This document shows, in pieces, positions 42,720 through 50,963 of a stretch of DNA of 64,000 bases. A program made the position numbers and the translations under genes. The notes under the pieces were generated by a model. That model had not been told where the DNA came from. It did no database searches and worked only from the letters and a program-made list of their open reading frames with translations. Location: the NCBI GenBank assembly GCA_965220045.1, contig OZ244803.1, positions 1,302,001 through 1,366,000 of the forward strand. The letters run 5' to 3'. Every line of letters begins with the position of its first letter. Within the stretch, counting starts at the first letter, position 1. This stretch comes from VXOZ01 sp965220045 (GTDB lineage Bacteria; Chloroflexota; UBA11872; VXOZ01).

Positions 42720-44399
42720 ATGCGGATAGAACCATATTTATCGACTGGCAGGGAGAGGATGTTGGATCTGGAATCGGAAAGGAATCGTCTAGAGCAGGCT
42801 GAAACGCTTAGAGAATTCCAACGTGAGTGGCAATCGACCGAGATGGTTGTCGTCTATGAAAGGGGGCAATCATTTGTAGAGGTCAACTGCCTACTACTAC
42901 CAGAAGATCAGGTTGAAAAAGCTTGTACCCCCACGTCATGGTACATCGATCATCAAGCGTGGGGGCCTGAAGTGAAATTTCTTGAAGCTTGCGAGAGCCA
43001 AATAGAATACCTCCGATTCGGAAACTACGAAGGACTAGAACCGCTCGTAATCCCTCGTAACTTCCATGATATTCGGCCAGACTGTCTCGAGATCAGCGAG
43101 GAATTTCGGCTATTCCATAATCTGTACTATGATTGCGAGAATAACCACTACACAAGAATAGACGAGTTAGGGAACGAAGATCGTATTGTGGTGGTTGAAC
43201 CAGGAAAGGTGATGATAAGACTAAGAGAATTGCGACTATTCCTTACAGCAAAGAACATGCATTTGGCAATTCAATTCGATCGAGATGTGTGGTCGAAATT
43301 GGGATTGGGCGAGCTTGGCCTCACCGAAGGACAAATGGGCAAGGAACAACACAAACACTCTTGGTGGAAGCTTAGTTACGGGGACACCATGTTGAGCCAA
43401 GACAGGAAGTCTTTCAGTAGATTTCTTGGAATTCGGCTAATTGCGCCACTGCCTCCGTCGCAAAGTGGCATTCTGGGTGTAGCCGAAGAAACGGAGAAAG
43501 AGTATGTAGAATTCATTACAGGTATGGACGACAACGGCAAAATCATTAAGCAGTCTTGTGCACCGAGTGCAATGGCAGCAAAGCCAGGCGACTACCTGAT
43601 CCCCGTTAGCTTCAGAAAGACAGTATTGGGTAAGTACTACCAGTACCCAACGAAATTTCGATTCTCAAACGGGGCCGTTTGGTGTGGCTCACTGTGGGGC
43701 CTACGTGTGGACGATCATCATGACGAAAAAGTGGTTGTTTTGCTCGGAGACCTGGGCGACCTTCCATATGAGGAGCAACTTCTCTGGAGGGCGCACAACT
43801 TCGCTGATCAAGAAGGATTCAGCGAGACATATTATCGAAGTCAGTTCTTGGCGGAGATTACCAGTTCAGAGCGTCCCGAACACCTATTTCACTCTAACTA
43901 CCGGGAGCTGGAGGAAGTATGCAGAACGCATTTAGGTTGGCCGTTGCTGTTACCTCTGAATAAGGGCGACGAGTACCACCTCCAGAATATTCGTATCCCA
44001 GCAAGCAATGAACAACAGGACTTTGATGGGTTAGTCCTCGGCTTGACAAAGATTCTGGTAGATTCCCTCAATGAAAAGTGCCTAAAGAACCTCACACCGG
44101 TTGGGCAGCGGCAATGCATTAACGGTAGTATTTCTTGGCTTGAAGCATCGTTTTCAGCCTGTGGTGTCAGTGGTGCCAATCTGCACGTAGACTTTCTTCG
44201 AAACCTTCAATCGCTCCGGTCCGCGGGTTCTGCACATCGCAAGGGCAGAAACTATCGGAACGTAGCTGCCAGATTTGGACTGGGCGGGAATAACCTAAGG
44301 ACAGTGTTTGCTGCGATCCTCAAGAGCGCAGTCTTGCTCTTGAAATACCTAATTGACTTAGTGAGATCGCAAAGATTGCGTCCAATTGAATCGCATTAG
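42720..44399 (+). CDS. orphan protein of unknown family, possible C-terminal HEPN-like domain
   Basis: A 559-residue soluble protein with no signal peptide. I cannot assign a named family. A conserved-looking block at about 70-190 includes WYIDHQAWG, YLRFGNYEGLEPLVIPRNFHDIRP, EEFRLFHNLYYD and IRLRELRLFLTAKNMHL. The C-terminal part is helical and contains LQSLRSAGSAHRKG, with R500-x5-H506 fitting the Rx4-6H signature of HEPN RNases. The DNA is visibly A+T-richer than its neighbours and codon use differs (many TTA, ATA, AGA), suggesting transfer. It stands alone between divergent rex and convergent vanW genes. The ATG at 42720 lacks a good ribosome-binding site; an in-frame ATG at 42759 follows GGGAGAGG too closely. 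A defence-type role is possible but unproven. Confidence 0.7.
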   Translation: MRIEPYLSTGRERMLDLESERNRLEQAETLREFQREWQSTEMVVVYERGQSFVEVNCLLLPEDQVEKACTPTSWYIDHQAWGPEVKFLEACESQIEYLRFGNYEGLEPLVIPRNFHDIRPDCLEISEEFRLFHNLYYDCENNHYTRIDELGNEDRIVVVEPGKVMIRLRELRLFLTAKNMHLAIQFDRDVWSKLGLGELGLTEGQMGKEQHKHSWWKLSYGDTMLSQDRKSFSRFLGIRLIAPLPPSQSGILGVAEETEKEYVEFITGMDDNGKIIKQSCAPSAMAAKPGDYLIPVSFRKTVLGKYYQYPTKFRFSNGAVWCGSLWGLRVDDHHDEKVVVLLGDLGDLPYEEQLLWRAHNFADQEGFSETYYRSQFLAEITSSERPEHLFHSNYRELEEVCRTHLGWPLLLPLNKGDEYHLQNIRIPASNEQQDFDGLVLGLTKILVDSLNEKCLKNLTPVGQRQCINGSISWLEASFSACGVSGANLHVDFLRNLQSLRSAGSAHRKGRNYRNVAARFGLGGNNLRTVFAAILKSAVLLLKYLIDLVRSQRLRPIESH

Positions 44400-44444
44400 C
44401 CAATTGCAGAAAGCAAACTAGTGAAGGTGCGCCCGTCACGGTGG

Positions 44445-46256
44445 CTACTGGGCCGAGCCAATCTGTTCTTCCGGCGGCACGATCTTCGTGCCAACAAGCC
44501 AGCGCTCTCGCCATGGGCGGTAACGGCTGCGAAATCGATCGAACTGGGACTTGCCGTCAATCACGATCTCGCGATGAATCTCGGCGTCTACGCCATCCAC
44601 GGCCCACTCGACCTGCAAGCGCTCACCAAGCGGTAGTTCCGGGTCCTCTTTGTCCGGAAGGGGAGGGCCGTGCTCCACCCAGTTTTTGGCGACGGCGGGT
44701 AGCATGCGCACCCAGCGGTTGATGTCTTGGCCGTGAAACACAAACTTGAGCTCCATGGACTTTTCATCAACGTGAGTCTGGATGAGGATTGGGTGTTCAG
44801 AGTCGTTGACAAACTTCAGGTCGACACCCGGATCATAGACTGCGGCATCGAACCCCGGCGGACTCCCGTCGCGCTCGTAATAGCCAACCCGATAGGAGTG
44901 TTGATTGCGTTCCATAATTGGCAGTCCGGCCCAGAAAGCCGCCCGAAACATGGTTGTCGAGACCTGACAAACACCGCCGCCTACTCCCGGCACCGTCTGA
45001 TCGCCGAAGATGATCAGACTGGATTGGTAACCGTCCTTGCGCGTGATCGGGCCGAGGACGCTCAGAAATGAAAACATCTCGCCCGGCGAGATCACGTAGC
45101 CATGCAGCTTGGAGGCTGCGTGGGCGATGTTGTGGGCGCGTTCGGGCGGCGATCCGGCAAACAACGAGGTGCCTTCTGCAATGACATTCTCAAATCCCCA
45201 GTTGTGCATGTTCTGCGCCGTATACGCGGGTTCCTGGACTTCGGCGGGGAGGTACAGAGCCGTAATACCTTGCTCGATGGCGGCCTGCGCCGTAGCAAGC
45301 AAGACATCGGAGTCGGTCTGATAGCCCTGCTCGGCCGGCACCGCGAGGTGCACGCTTTTATCGCGGACGGTAAAGCGCGCATTTAGGGCAGGCCGCGTGG
45401 CCTCGACGGCAACCTGATCCAGCCACCCCCGGAGCATCTCAGGATCACCCATGACTGCCAGGCGGCGTTCCTCCGGGTTCTGGTGAATCTGCAGCCAGGA
45501 CGTCAGTGCATTGCCGGGAAGTTCCCAGCCGTCACCTGCGAGCTCAAAGCGCAGACCCTGGGCAACAAGCTTGTCGAATACGGTCTTAGTCTCTTCGGCC
45601 ATTTGTAGCGTGATTGGCGGCACGAGGGTCAAGACTGGCAAGTTGACCCTCTGACGCTGTGGTGGATCGGAGGGCAGTTTCATCAACCCCAAGGTAGCTT
45701 CGCGGTCAAGTCGCTTGCCGTCAGCGCCTGGCACCACACGGACCTGGTCGGCTTGGCGATCCAGCGTCGAACTTTCAGGTGGACGGTCAATTTGCTCTGC
45801 AATGGCATTCAGGAAGTTGAGAGCAACTGTAGAATTCAACAGAATCGGCAACTCAACGTGGTTGCGCGAACTCAGTCCCAAGAACCAGTACCACATGCGT
45901 CGCCGCTCCCGGGCAAAGGCGGCGCGAATTGCCTTTTCGATTTCTACGATAAGACCGATGTCATTGGCGGTTGGTGTCCACGTGTCTTCTTCGTAACCGA
46001 AGACCACTGGGTTGTGGAGATAGTTTTGCCACTGCGCCGATACCACCGCATTCGCTTCCGCCATCGACAAACCGGAAATGTCCACGGAGCCAATGAACGT
46101 CCCCGGTAGCGCGTACCGAGCGGCTTGGGATCGCAAGACGCCAAATCCCGATCCCCCTACCACGCCCAAAACAGGCACGGCAGCGGCTTTCAGAAGCAGC
46201 CGCCGGGGAATCCGGTGAGAGCTCGTCTTCCACGCATACCGCGATCGCATCGACAT
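44445..46256 (-). CDS. VanW-family protein with YoaR-like peptidoglycan-binding domains
   Basis: A 603-residue exported protein. After a twin-arginine-like basic start, a hydrophobic segment (about 23-40) serves as signal anchor. The region with GTFIGSVDISGLSMAEANAVV is typical of the YoaR-type domain. The VanW domain covers about 390-520 and contains RAHNIAHAASKLHGYVISPG, FSFLSVLGPITRKDGY, VPGVGGGVCQVSTTMFRAAF and NQHSYRVGYY. VanW occurs in some vancomycin-resistance clusters but is mostly a cell-envelope protein of unknown activity. I chose the ATG at 46256, which has GGAG seven bases upstream, over an in-frame ATG at 46277. No other van gene is present. Confidence 0.85.
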   Translation of the reverse strand: MSMRSRYAWKTSSHRIPRRLLLKAAAVPVLGVVGGSGFGVLRSQAARYALPGTFIGSVDISGLSMAEANAVVSAQWQNYLHNPVVFGYEEDTWTPTANDIGLIVEIEKAIRAAFARERRRMWYWFLGLSSRNHVELPILLNSTVALNFLNAIAEQIDRPPESSTLDRQADQVRVVPGADGKRLDREATLGLMKLPSDPPQRQRVNLPVLTLVPPITLQMAEETKTVFDKLVAQGLRFELAGDGWELPGNALTSWLQIHQNPEERRLAVMGDPEMLRGWLDQVAVEATRPALNARFTVRDKSVHLAVPAEQGYQTDSDVLLATAQAAIEQGITALYLPAEVQEPAYTAQNMHNWGFENVIAEGTSLFAGSPPERAHNIAHAASKLHGYVISPGEMFSFLSVLGPITRKDGYQSSLIIFGDQTVPGVGGGVCQVSTTMFRAAFWAGLPIMERNQHSYRVGYYERDGSPPGFDAAVYDPGVDLKFVNDSEHPILIQTHVDEKSMELKFVFHGQDINRWVRMLPAVAKNWVEHGPPLPDKEDPELPLGERLQVEWAVDGVDAEIHREIVIDGKSQFDRFRSRYRPWRERWLVGTKIVPPEEQIGSAQ

Positions 46257-46427
46257 GCTAGAACTCCGCGGAGACATCTATCGCTTCTATTTCCATAGCG
46301 ACCCGTTCACATCTACGCCAAGCAGCCCCGCTCTCGGCCGCCATAGCCGGGGCCGTGCCTGGCGCTCTGTTTTGGTATTCAACATCCATGCTGTGCGTGA
46401 CCATGAGCGGCATTGCTGTTGTCGCGA

Positions 46428-46739
46428 TCAAGTAAATAAGCTACCTTCTTCAACCTCTTGATGTTGTTCAAGCAACTCTAGGTAATCTGGTGTAGTCAGG
46501 TGCAGATTAGGAGCGCCAGATGGTGTTGGCAAGATAGGGCGGCCGGCGCTTTCGTGGTCGCACACAAAGGTTCGTGCCGGCGAATGTGCGTGGACACATC
46601 TCGCACAGGGCACACTGCTCTCGGGGGACTTCCACGGTGGAAAAAGCGCGAACTGGCTGCGGGGTACGTTCGTAACGGTGGCGGGACTAACTGTGCCACG
46701 TAAGCCCGCAAGTAAGGCATTCCAATCTTGCCACGTCAT
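46428..46739 (-). CDS. small Cys/His-containing hypothetical protein
   Basis: A 103-residue reading frame starting MTWQDWNALLAGLRG. It is supported by GAGG nine bases before the ATG at 46739 and by an extended -10 element (TGCTATAAT) about 50 bases upstream. The centre has PCARCVHAHSPARTFVCDHE, a C-x2-C-x11-C-x-H arrangement that could bind zinc. The C-terminal part (PTPSGAPNLHLTTPDYLELLEQHQ) has the polarity of a real protein. No family is recognised, and the call could be wrong. Confidence 0.42.
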   Translation of the reverse strand: MTWQDWNALLAGLRGTVSPATVTNVPRSQFALFPPWKSPESSVPCARCVHAHSPARTFVCDHESAGRPILPTPSGAPNLHLTTPDYLELLEQHQEVEEGSLFT

Positions 46740-47322
46740 GTCGATCATCCTCATCATTGAGGCTGCGTGGTTTCCTTACTTTCCAACCTATTATAGCACC
46801 CCCTTACAAAGAAGTGCCTTGCCCGACATTTCTAACTAACTCTGGACAGGATTACACGCGAAGCATGAGCCATGCCTTTCACAGCATCCGAGTGTACCTG
46901 CGGGGGCCGCACAAAAGCAGGAGACTCGTGCGTGCTCCGCAGTTCCCGGGCGTTCATGCATGCAAGTGATACATACATATGCCGGGTTTGACAATCTTTA
47001 AGCAACCTCTCAGGTACTCGTGTCAAGGTATGTACAACAGGCGGTAGCGGTGATCGAAAGACTGTCAATTTAGAAGAGGGATTCTGGAGTTTCTCTCTCT
47101 ATACCGTCGCTGGAGCCACGTAACCGCTCCCTTCACCAAGACAGGCGACAGCGAGAGCGCAGAGAGGCAACGCCACGCGAAACGACCTTTCGCATGTTAA
47201 TGGTGCTTTAGGATGCAAACTTGGTTCAGTTTTGGCCTGTATACCTATGCGATCACTGCGATCTTGTTTGTCTGCGGCAGTCTCAAACGGCAATCTAAAC
47301 CATCCAGAATAGGAGGCGCGCT
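46740..47322. other. long intergenic region before the first solute-binding protein
   Basis: About 580 bases. It has the extended -10 element on the minus strand (46790-46798). A plus-strand TTGACA near 46988 has no well-spaced -10. The palindrome TGCATGCA lies near 46957. A 78-residue minus-strand frame across 46832-47068 shows no coding character. The A+T content is locally high around 46770-46850. Confidence 0.35.
46790..46798 (-). promoter_or_regulatory. extended -10 promoter (TGCTATAAT)
   Basis: Read on the minus strand, TGCTATAAT is a perfect TATAAT with the upstream TG of extended -10 promoters. The start point would be near 46783, giving a leader of about 44 bases for the small gene at 46428-46739. 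Confidence 0.5.
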
Positions 47323-48555
47323 ATGCTTACGCGTCGCGCATTGATTGCAGGGTCTGCTGCACTCACCGCTGGGTGTGGATTTCTTGAATCGCGGTTTTCT
47401 GCGCCGAGCTTACCACAAGAAATACCACTGATTTGGGCGGTATCCAGGGTATTCGACGAGGAATTGCCTTGGTTGGCCGAGCAGTTGCTCAATAAGGATG
47501 AAGAGAATCCCAACGGCCCCAAGCGTGGGGGCTACACGCTCTCGCGACAAGAGGTTGGAGAAAACTACAACCCTGAAGACTTGATTGACATATTGCAGGT
47601 GATGGAAGCTGACCTGGTAAACGTGGACACGTTCAATGTAGACGAATTGGCTGAAAGAGGTGTCTTACTGCCCCTAGATGGATTCTTTGGCGCCGATGAG
47701 ACTACCTTGAATCAAGAGTACTATCACAGCGTGCTTGACCAATTCCGCATTGGGGGCTCGCTCTATGCATTACCCCTCAATGCGCGACCGCTGATGATGC
47801 ACTACGACGAAGCTCTTTTTGCGGCGGAGGGCGTGCCACCGCCGGACAGCAGTTGGGATTGGCAGGACTTGGTAGACACCGCAGTCCGTTTGACGCAGCG
47901 TGACAATGACGGGAAAATCAAGCGCTGGGGTCTAGTTGCCCACAACTTCGGTATATGGTGGGCGCTCTTGCAAAACGATGCGGCAGTTATCGATCCGGCA
48001 ACCGGAGAGTGCGGCCTAGACGAACCTGTCGCAATTGAAGCATTGGATTTCATCAAAGGACTGTTTTACGCGCAACGTGTCTCGCCTGCAGCCATAGGCC
48101 GAGCACTTTGGGACAACATTTACATAAATAGGGTGCCGCCAGCCATGTTGCATTCGCAGTCTCCCAAGCCGTCCCTAGGAATTCGCTTAGGGGGACTTCC
48201 CCGCGGAAAAGCACAGGTTGTGCCGGTTGAAGCCGAAATGGGAATGGCGATTCTAGCAGAGTCTCCTCACGCCGAAGTCGCGTATTCGGCCCTTCGAGGA
48301 CTAGTGGAAGTGATGCAGGAGCTTGTCGCCATACCTGCCAAGCGAGAAACCGTAGCACGTCTTGGAGAATTCAAAGTCGGTCTTGATGATGAAGACATTG
48401 CAATAATCCAGCGATCCATGGAGCATGGACGCGGCATTTCAAGGTTCGGTCTAACCGGAAGGACGTTGGATAGGGCGCTGCAGGCACTGGTGCGCGGCGA
48501 CGATGTGACCACAGCCGTTAATGATGCCTGCACATACTTGCATCTGAGGCGGTGA
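47323..48555 (+). CDS. ABC-type extracellular solute-binding lipoprotein
   Basis: A 410-residue family 1 solute-binding protein. MLTRRALIAGSAALTAGC has a twin arginine and a lipobox ending at Cys18. Family segments are LVNVDTFNVDELAERGVLLPLDG (two adjoining pieces), GSLYALPLNARPLMMHYDEALF and WDWQDLVDTAVRLT. Such proteins deliver sugars or related solutes to ABC permeases, but no permease or ATPase gene lies near. The central domain after residue 200 looks shorter than in typical family 1 proteins. The start has AGGAGG eight bases upstream. It is divergent from the second pair of binding proteins. Confidence 0.82.
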   Translation: MLTRRALIAGSAALTAGCGFLESRFSAPSLPQEIPLIWAVSRVFDEELPWLAEQLLNKDEENPNGPKRGGYTLSRQEVGENYNPEDLIDILQVMEADLVNVDTFNVDELAERGVLLPLDGFFGADETTLNQEYYHSVLDQFRIGGSLYALPLNARPLMMHYDEALFAAEGVPPPDSSWDWQDLVDTAVRLTQRDNDGKIKRWGLVAHNFGIWWALLQNDAAVIDPATGECGLDEPVAIEALDFIKGLFYAQRVSPAAIGRALWDNIYINRVPPAMLHSQSPKPSLGIRLGGLPRGKAQVVPVEAEMGMAILAESPHAEVAYSALRGLVEVMQELVAIPAKRETVARLGEFKVGLDDEDIAIIQRSMEHGRGISRFGLTGRTLDRALQALVRGDDVTTAVNDACTYLHLRR

Positions 48556-48725
48556 CGGATAGTAGCCACCAGCATCCTAGAGTGACCGGAAACCCGATGA
48601 AGGCTCTCCGGTACAGTCGCAAGCCTCTGTTCACCTTGGCGTCCCACTCGTGCAGCCAAGCCTAGCACCTAAACCGGGGACCCGCATATTATTGGAATTC
48701 AATTGCGGCTTCAATTCTCGCCAAC

Positions 48726-49121
48726 TCAATCAAACACGGCAATCGCGTCTATTTCCACCAGCCATTCCTCGCCGGAGAGCGAGCCGATCTGCACCATGGT
48801 GGCGGTGGGGTACGGCGGCGCGAAGATTTCGTTGCGGATGCCGGTGACGACGGCGCGGAAGCGGATGTCGGTGACGTACATATTGAGATGCGCCACGTTC
48901 GCTAGTGAGCCGCCTGCCGCTTTGCACAGCGCTTCGATATTGTCATAGACCTTGCGGGTCTGGGCTTCAATGTCACCTTTGCCTACCAGTTCGCCGTTCT
49001 CATCTACCGGGAATTGGCCCGCGATGAAAAGGACACGCTTGATTCCATCGATCATCAGGCCCTGAGAAAAGTTGCTGAATGGCGGGCAGACGCCCTCGCC
49101 GAGGATGGTTTCTTTCTTCAA
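48726..49121 (-). CDS. RidA-family protein, probably lacking the catalytic Arg
   Basis: A 131-residue trimer-forming RidA/YjgF-like protein. VLFIAGQFPVDENGELVGKGDIEAQTRKVYDNIEALCKAAGG (in pieces) and LNMYVTDIRFRAVV match the family. RidA deaminates reactive enamines and imines using an Arg near the C-terminus, in a PARS context in E. coli RidA. Here the aligned segment is PPYPTATMVQIGSL and no Arg is present, so it may belong to a Rid subfamily with another activity. The TTG start at 49121 follows AAGGAG by seven bases. Upstream lies a REP-like repeat. Confidence 0.85.
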   Translation of the reverse strand: MKKETILGEGVCPPFSNFSQGLMIDGIKRVLFIAGQFPVDENGELVGKGDIEAQTRKVYDNIEALCKAAGGSLANVAHLNMYVTDIRFRAVVTGIRNEIFAPPYPTATMVQIGSLSGEEWLVEIDAIAVFD

Positions 49122-49154
49122 AGTTGTGCTCCTTAGACTGCTTGTGGTCTGACC

Positions 49155-49183
49155 CTAGATTTCTCGCTCTGCTCGAAATGACA
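49155..49183. repeat. short REP-like repeat
   Basis: The segment around AGATTTCTCGCTCTGCTCGA and the following AAATGACA is an imperfect dyad of a type I recognise as a dispersed intergenic repeat in many genomes. It is assigned by resemblance only; one copy is present here. Confidence 0.35.
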
Positions 49184-49264
49184 TCAAAGTTTGATTTGAC
49201 CTCTAGTGAGGAAGCGCAATTGAACTGAGGAAGATTGCAAATGCGCATTCGGCGTCTCAATGAG

Positions 49265-49296
49265 CATTCGCCCCCTCGTTATAGAGGGGGCGAATG
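49265..49296 (-). terminator. strong hairpin after the second solute-binding protein
   Basis: CATTCGCCCCCTC and GAGGGGGCGAATG form a perfect 13-base-pair stem with a 6-base loop, starting about 33 bases after the stop at 49329. There is no T-run, so it could be a Rho-independent-like terminator of unusual form or an mRNA 3'-end stabiliser. Confidence 0.6.
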
Positions 49297-49328
49297 TCTG
49301 ACCGTAACTACACCGAATATAGGGAACC

Positions 49329-50762
49329 TTAGCTCTTATTGGCGTAGTACTCGTCAATCATGGCCTGCATGATCTTGCCGGCGCTTTGCATTGCTTCCGC
49401 GACGGTCAATTCCTGACTCCATGCCATGTTCATGTGGTCCAGGTAGACCCGGCGAATGTCGACATAGTTGGGGTAGATCTGCGTCATGAAGCCGTTGCCC
49501 TCGCCAATCGGCTCCGTGATCGGGGTCAACTCGCGCGGCGGACGCGCCTTCTGCTCCGCCAAACGCGGGTCGTCCCAGGCCGATTTCACCACGGGCATGC
49601 CGTAGTTCAGCAACGTAGTGACGCCGACCTGCACCTCGAGATCGGTGCTGATGAACTTTATTAGTTCCCACGTAGCATCCGGATACTTGGCGCCCGACCA
49701 CATGTACTGCACCGGTGTGTAGCTGCCCACCGCGTCCGAGTTTTCGCTCTTGACGCTGTGAGCCGGGAAGCGCCGCGCTTTGACCGGCAATTCCTCGACG
49801 CCCGGCACGTTCCAGCCAGATTCAGTGTTGAACCACGTGTGGAATACCGCGGCGCGCTGGTGCACGAACGGTGAATCACGACGTTGTTCCGCCGGAATAG
49901 TGTCATTGAGCGCAGCCACGTCTTCCCTGGTCGGCTTCACACGGTGCCTAAACTCAAGGTCATACAGGAACTGGATGACGTCAATGAATTCAGGTTCGTG
50001 CAGCCGGAAGCGGGAGTAGTCGTCAGAAACGAAATTCGTGCCGTTTTGGATCAGCATCGTCGGCACTTCAGTAGTGGAGTCATTGCGGCTATAGAAGCCC
50101 CAGATGGGATTCTGATCGGCGCTGGAGCGTTGCGTGATCTCGCGCGCTGTCTCGAGCAGTTCGCCGCCGTCACTGGGATTCCAGGTTTTTGGCGGTTCGT
50201 TGATGCCGAACTTATCAAGTAGGGCCGTGTTGTAGATTTGGATAGTAGCCAGCACGCCGTAGGGGAACGTCCATGACTTGCCTTCGGGGTCCTGCAACCA
50301 ATCGATTCCCACCACGTCGGCAAGCGCGGCCGCATCGCGCTGGACAAAAGGCGTTAGGTCAGCAATATAGCCGGCATCCCGATACTGAGGATAGCGGGTA
50401 GGTTCCGGGCCGAGGATGTCCGGCGAGGACCCGGCAGCGAGTTCCACGACCTGCTTTTCCATGAGCGCCCGATACGCCATGGACTGCCAGTTGACCGTGA
50501 TGTTGGGATGCAGTTCCTTGAAAGGACCGAGGACGAGATCCTCGAAAGCCCCCGCGTTCTCATGTATGTTCACGACCCAGTTAACGCTAACCGTCGCCTC
50601 TTCCATCTTGGGCATGTCGTCGGACTTAGGCGCATCGTCAGCCTCCGGCGCGGCAGCAGGCGCCTGCGCTACGCCACAGGCCGCAAACACGGCCACGGTG
50701 CCCGCACCTGCCGTCGTAGCTAAGATTCCTCGTCGCGTAATCCCTGTGAGTTGTCCGTTCAT
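49329..50762 (-). CDS. ABC-type extracellular solute-binding lipoprotein (paralogue A)
   Basis: A 477-residue family 1 solute-binding protein. The twin-arginine signal (ITRRGILATTAGAGTVAVFAAC) ends in a lipobox with Cys29, followed by an Asp/Pro/Ala-rich linker to about residue 57. The binding fold contains FKELHPNITVNWQS, SPDILGPEPTRYPQY, MWSGAKYPDATWELIKF and a C-terminal helix rich in Met/Ala. It is a close paralogue of the next gene: same length, same position of Cys29 and long shared blocks. No permease or ATPase genes are nearby. The ATG has GGAGGT eight bases upstream. Confidence 0.9.
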   Translation of the reverse strand: MNGQLTGITRRGILATTAGAGTVAVFAACGVAQAPAAAPEADDAPKSDDMPKMEEATVSVNWVVNIHENAGAFEDLVLGPFKELHPNITVNWQSMAYRALMEKQVVELAAGSSPDILGPEPTRYPQYRDAGYIADLTPFVQRDAAALADVVGIDWLQDPEGKSWTFPYGVLATIQIYNTALLDKFGINEPPKTWNPSDGGELLETAREITQRSSADQNPIWGFYSRNDSTTEVPTMLIQNGTNFVSDDYSRFRLHEPEFIDVIQFLYDLEFRHRVKPTREDVAALNDTIPAEQRRDSPFVHQRAAVFHTWFNTESGWNVPGVEELPVKARRFPAHSVKSENSDAVGSYTPVQYMWSGAKYPDATWELIKFISTDLEVQVGVTTLLNYGMPVVKSAWDDPRLAEQKARPPRELTPITEPIGEGNGFMTQIYPNYVDIRRVYLDHMNMAWSQELTVAEAMQSAGKIMQAMIDEYYANKS

Positions 50763-50922
50763 CTCTGGTTACCTCCAGATTTCGCACAACACAATTCACA
50801 CGCCCGCAACAAGGGACTATCACCCGCTACGGACGCCATCTACCAACCAACCACTCACGTCTCCTTTCCAGCCAACGCCTATCGGGCTTGATTCTTACTC
50901 TGCGTCGCTGTGTCAATTCTAA

Positions 50923-50956
50923 AGCAAGGGGCGACTGTTGACAATCGCCCCTTGCT
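50923..50956 (-). terminator. strong hairpin after the third solute-binding protein
   Basis: AGCAAGGGGCGA and TCGCCCCTTGCT form a perfect 12-base-pair stem with a 10-base loop, beginning eight bases past the stop at 50964 and followed by TTTAGAATT on the minus strand. It shares the core GGGGCGA/TCGCCCC with the hairpin at 49265-49296. Confidence 0.7.
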
Positions 50957-50963
50957 GACATCT

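Noticed and set aside
44445..46256. A vancomycin-resistance cluster, suggested by the VanW domain
   Set aside because: No VanH/A/X-type ligase or dipeptidase gene is present; VanW domains are common in envelope proteins outside resistance clusters.
46970..47060. A promoter for the first solute-binding protein starting with TTGACA near 46988
   Set aside because: No -10-like hexamer lies 16 to 19 bases downstream, and the leader would exceed 300 bases.
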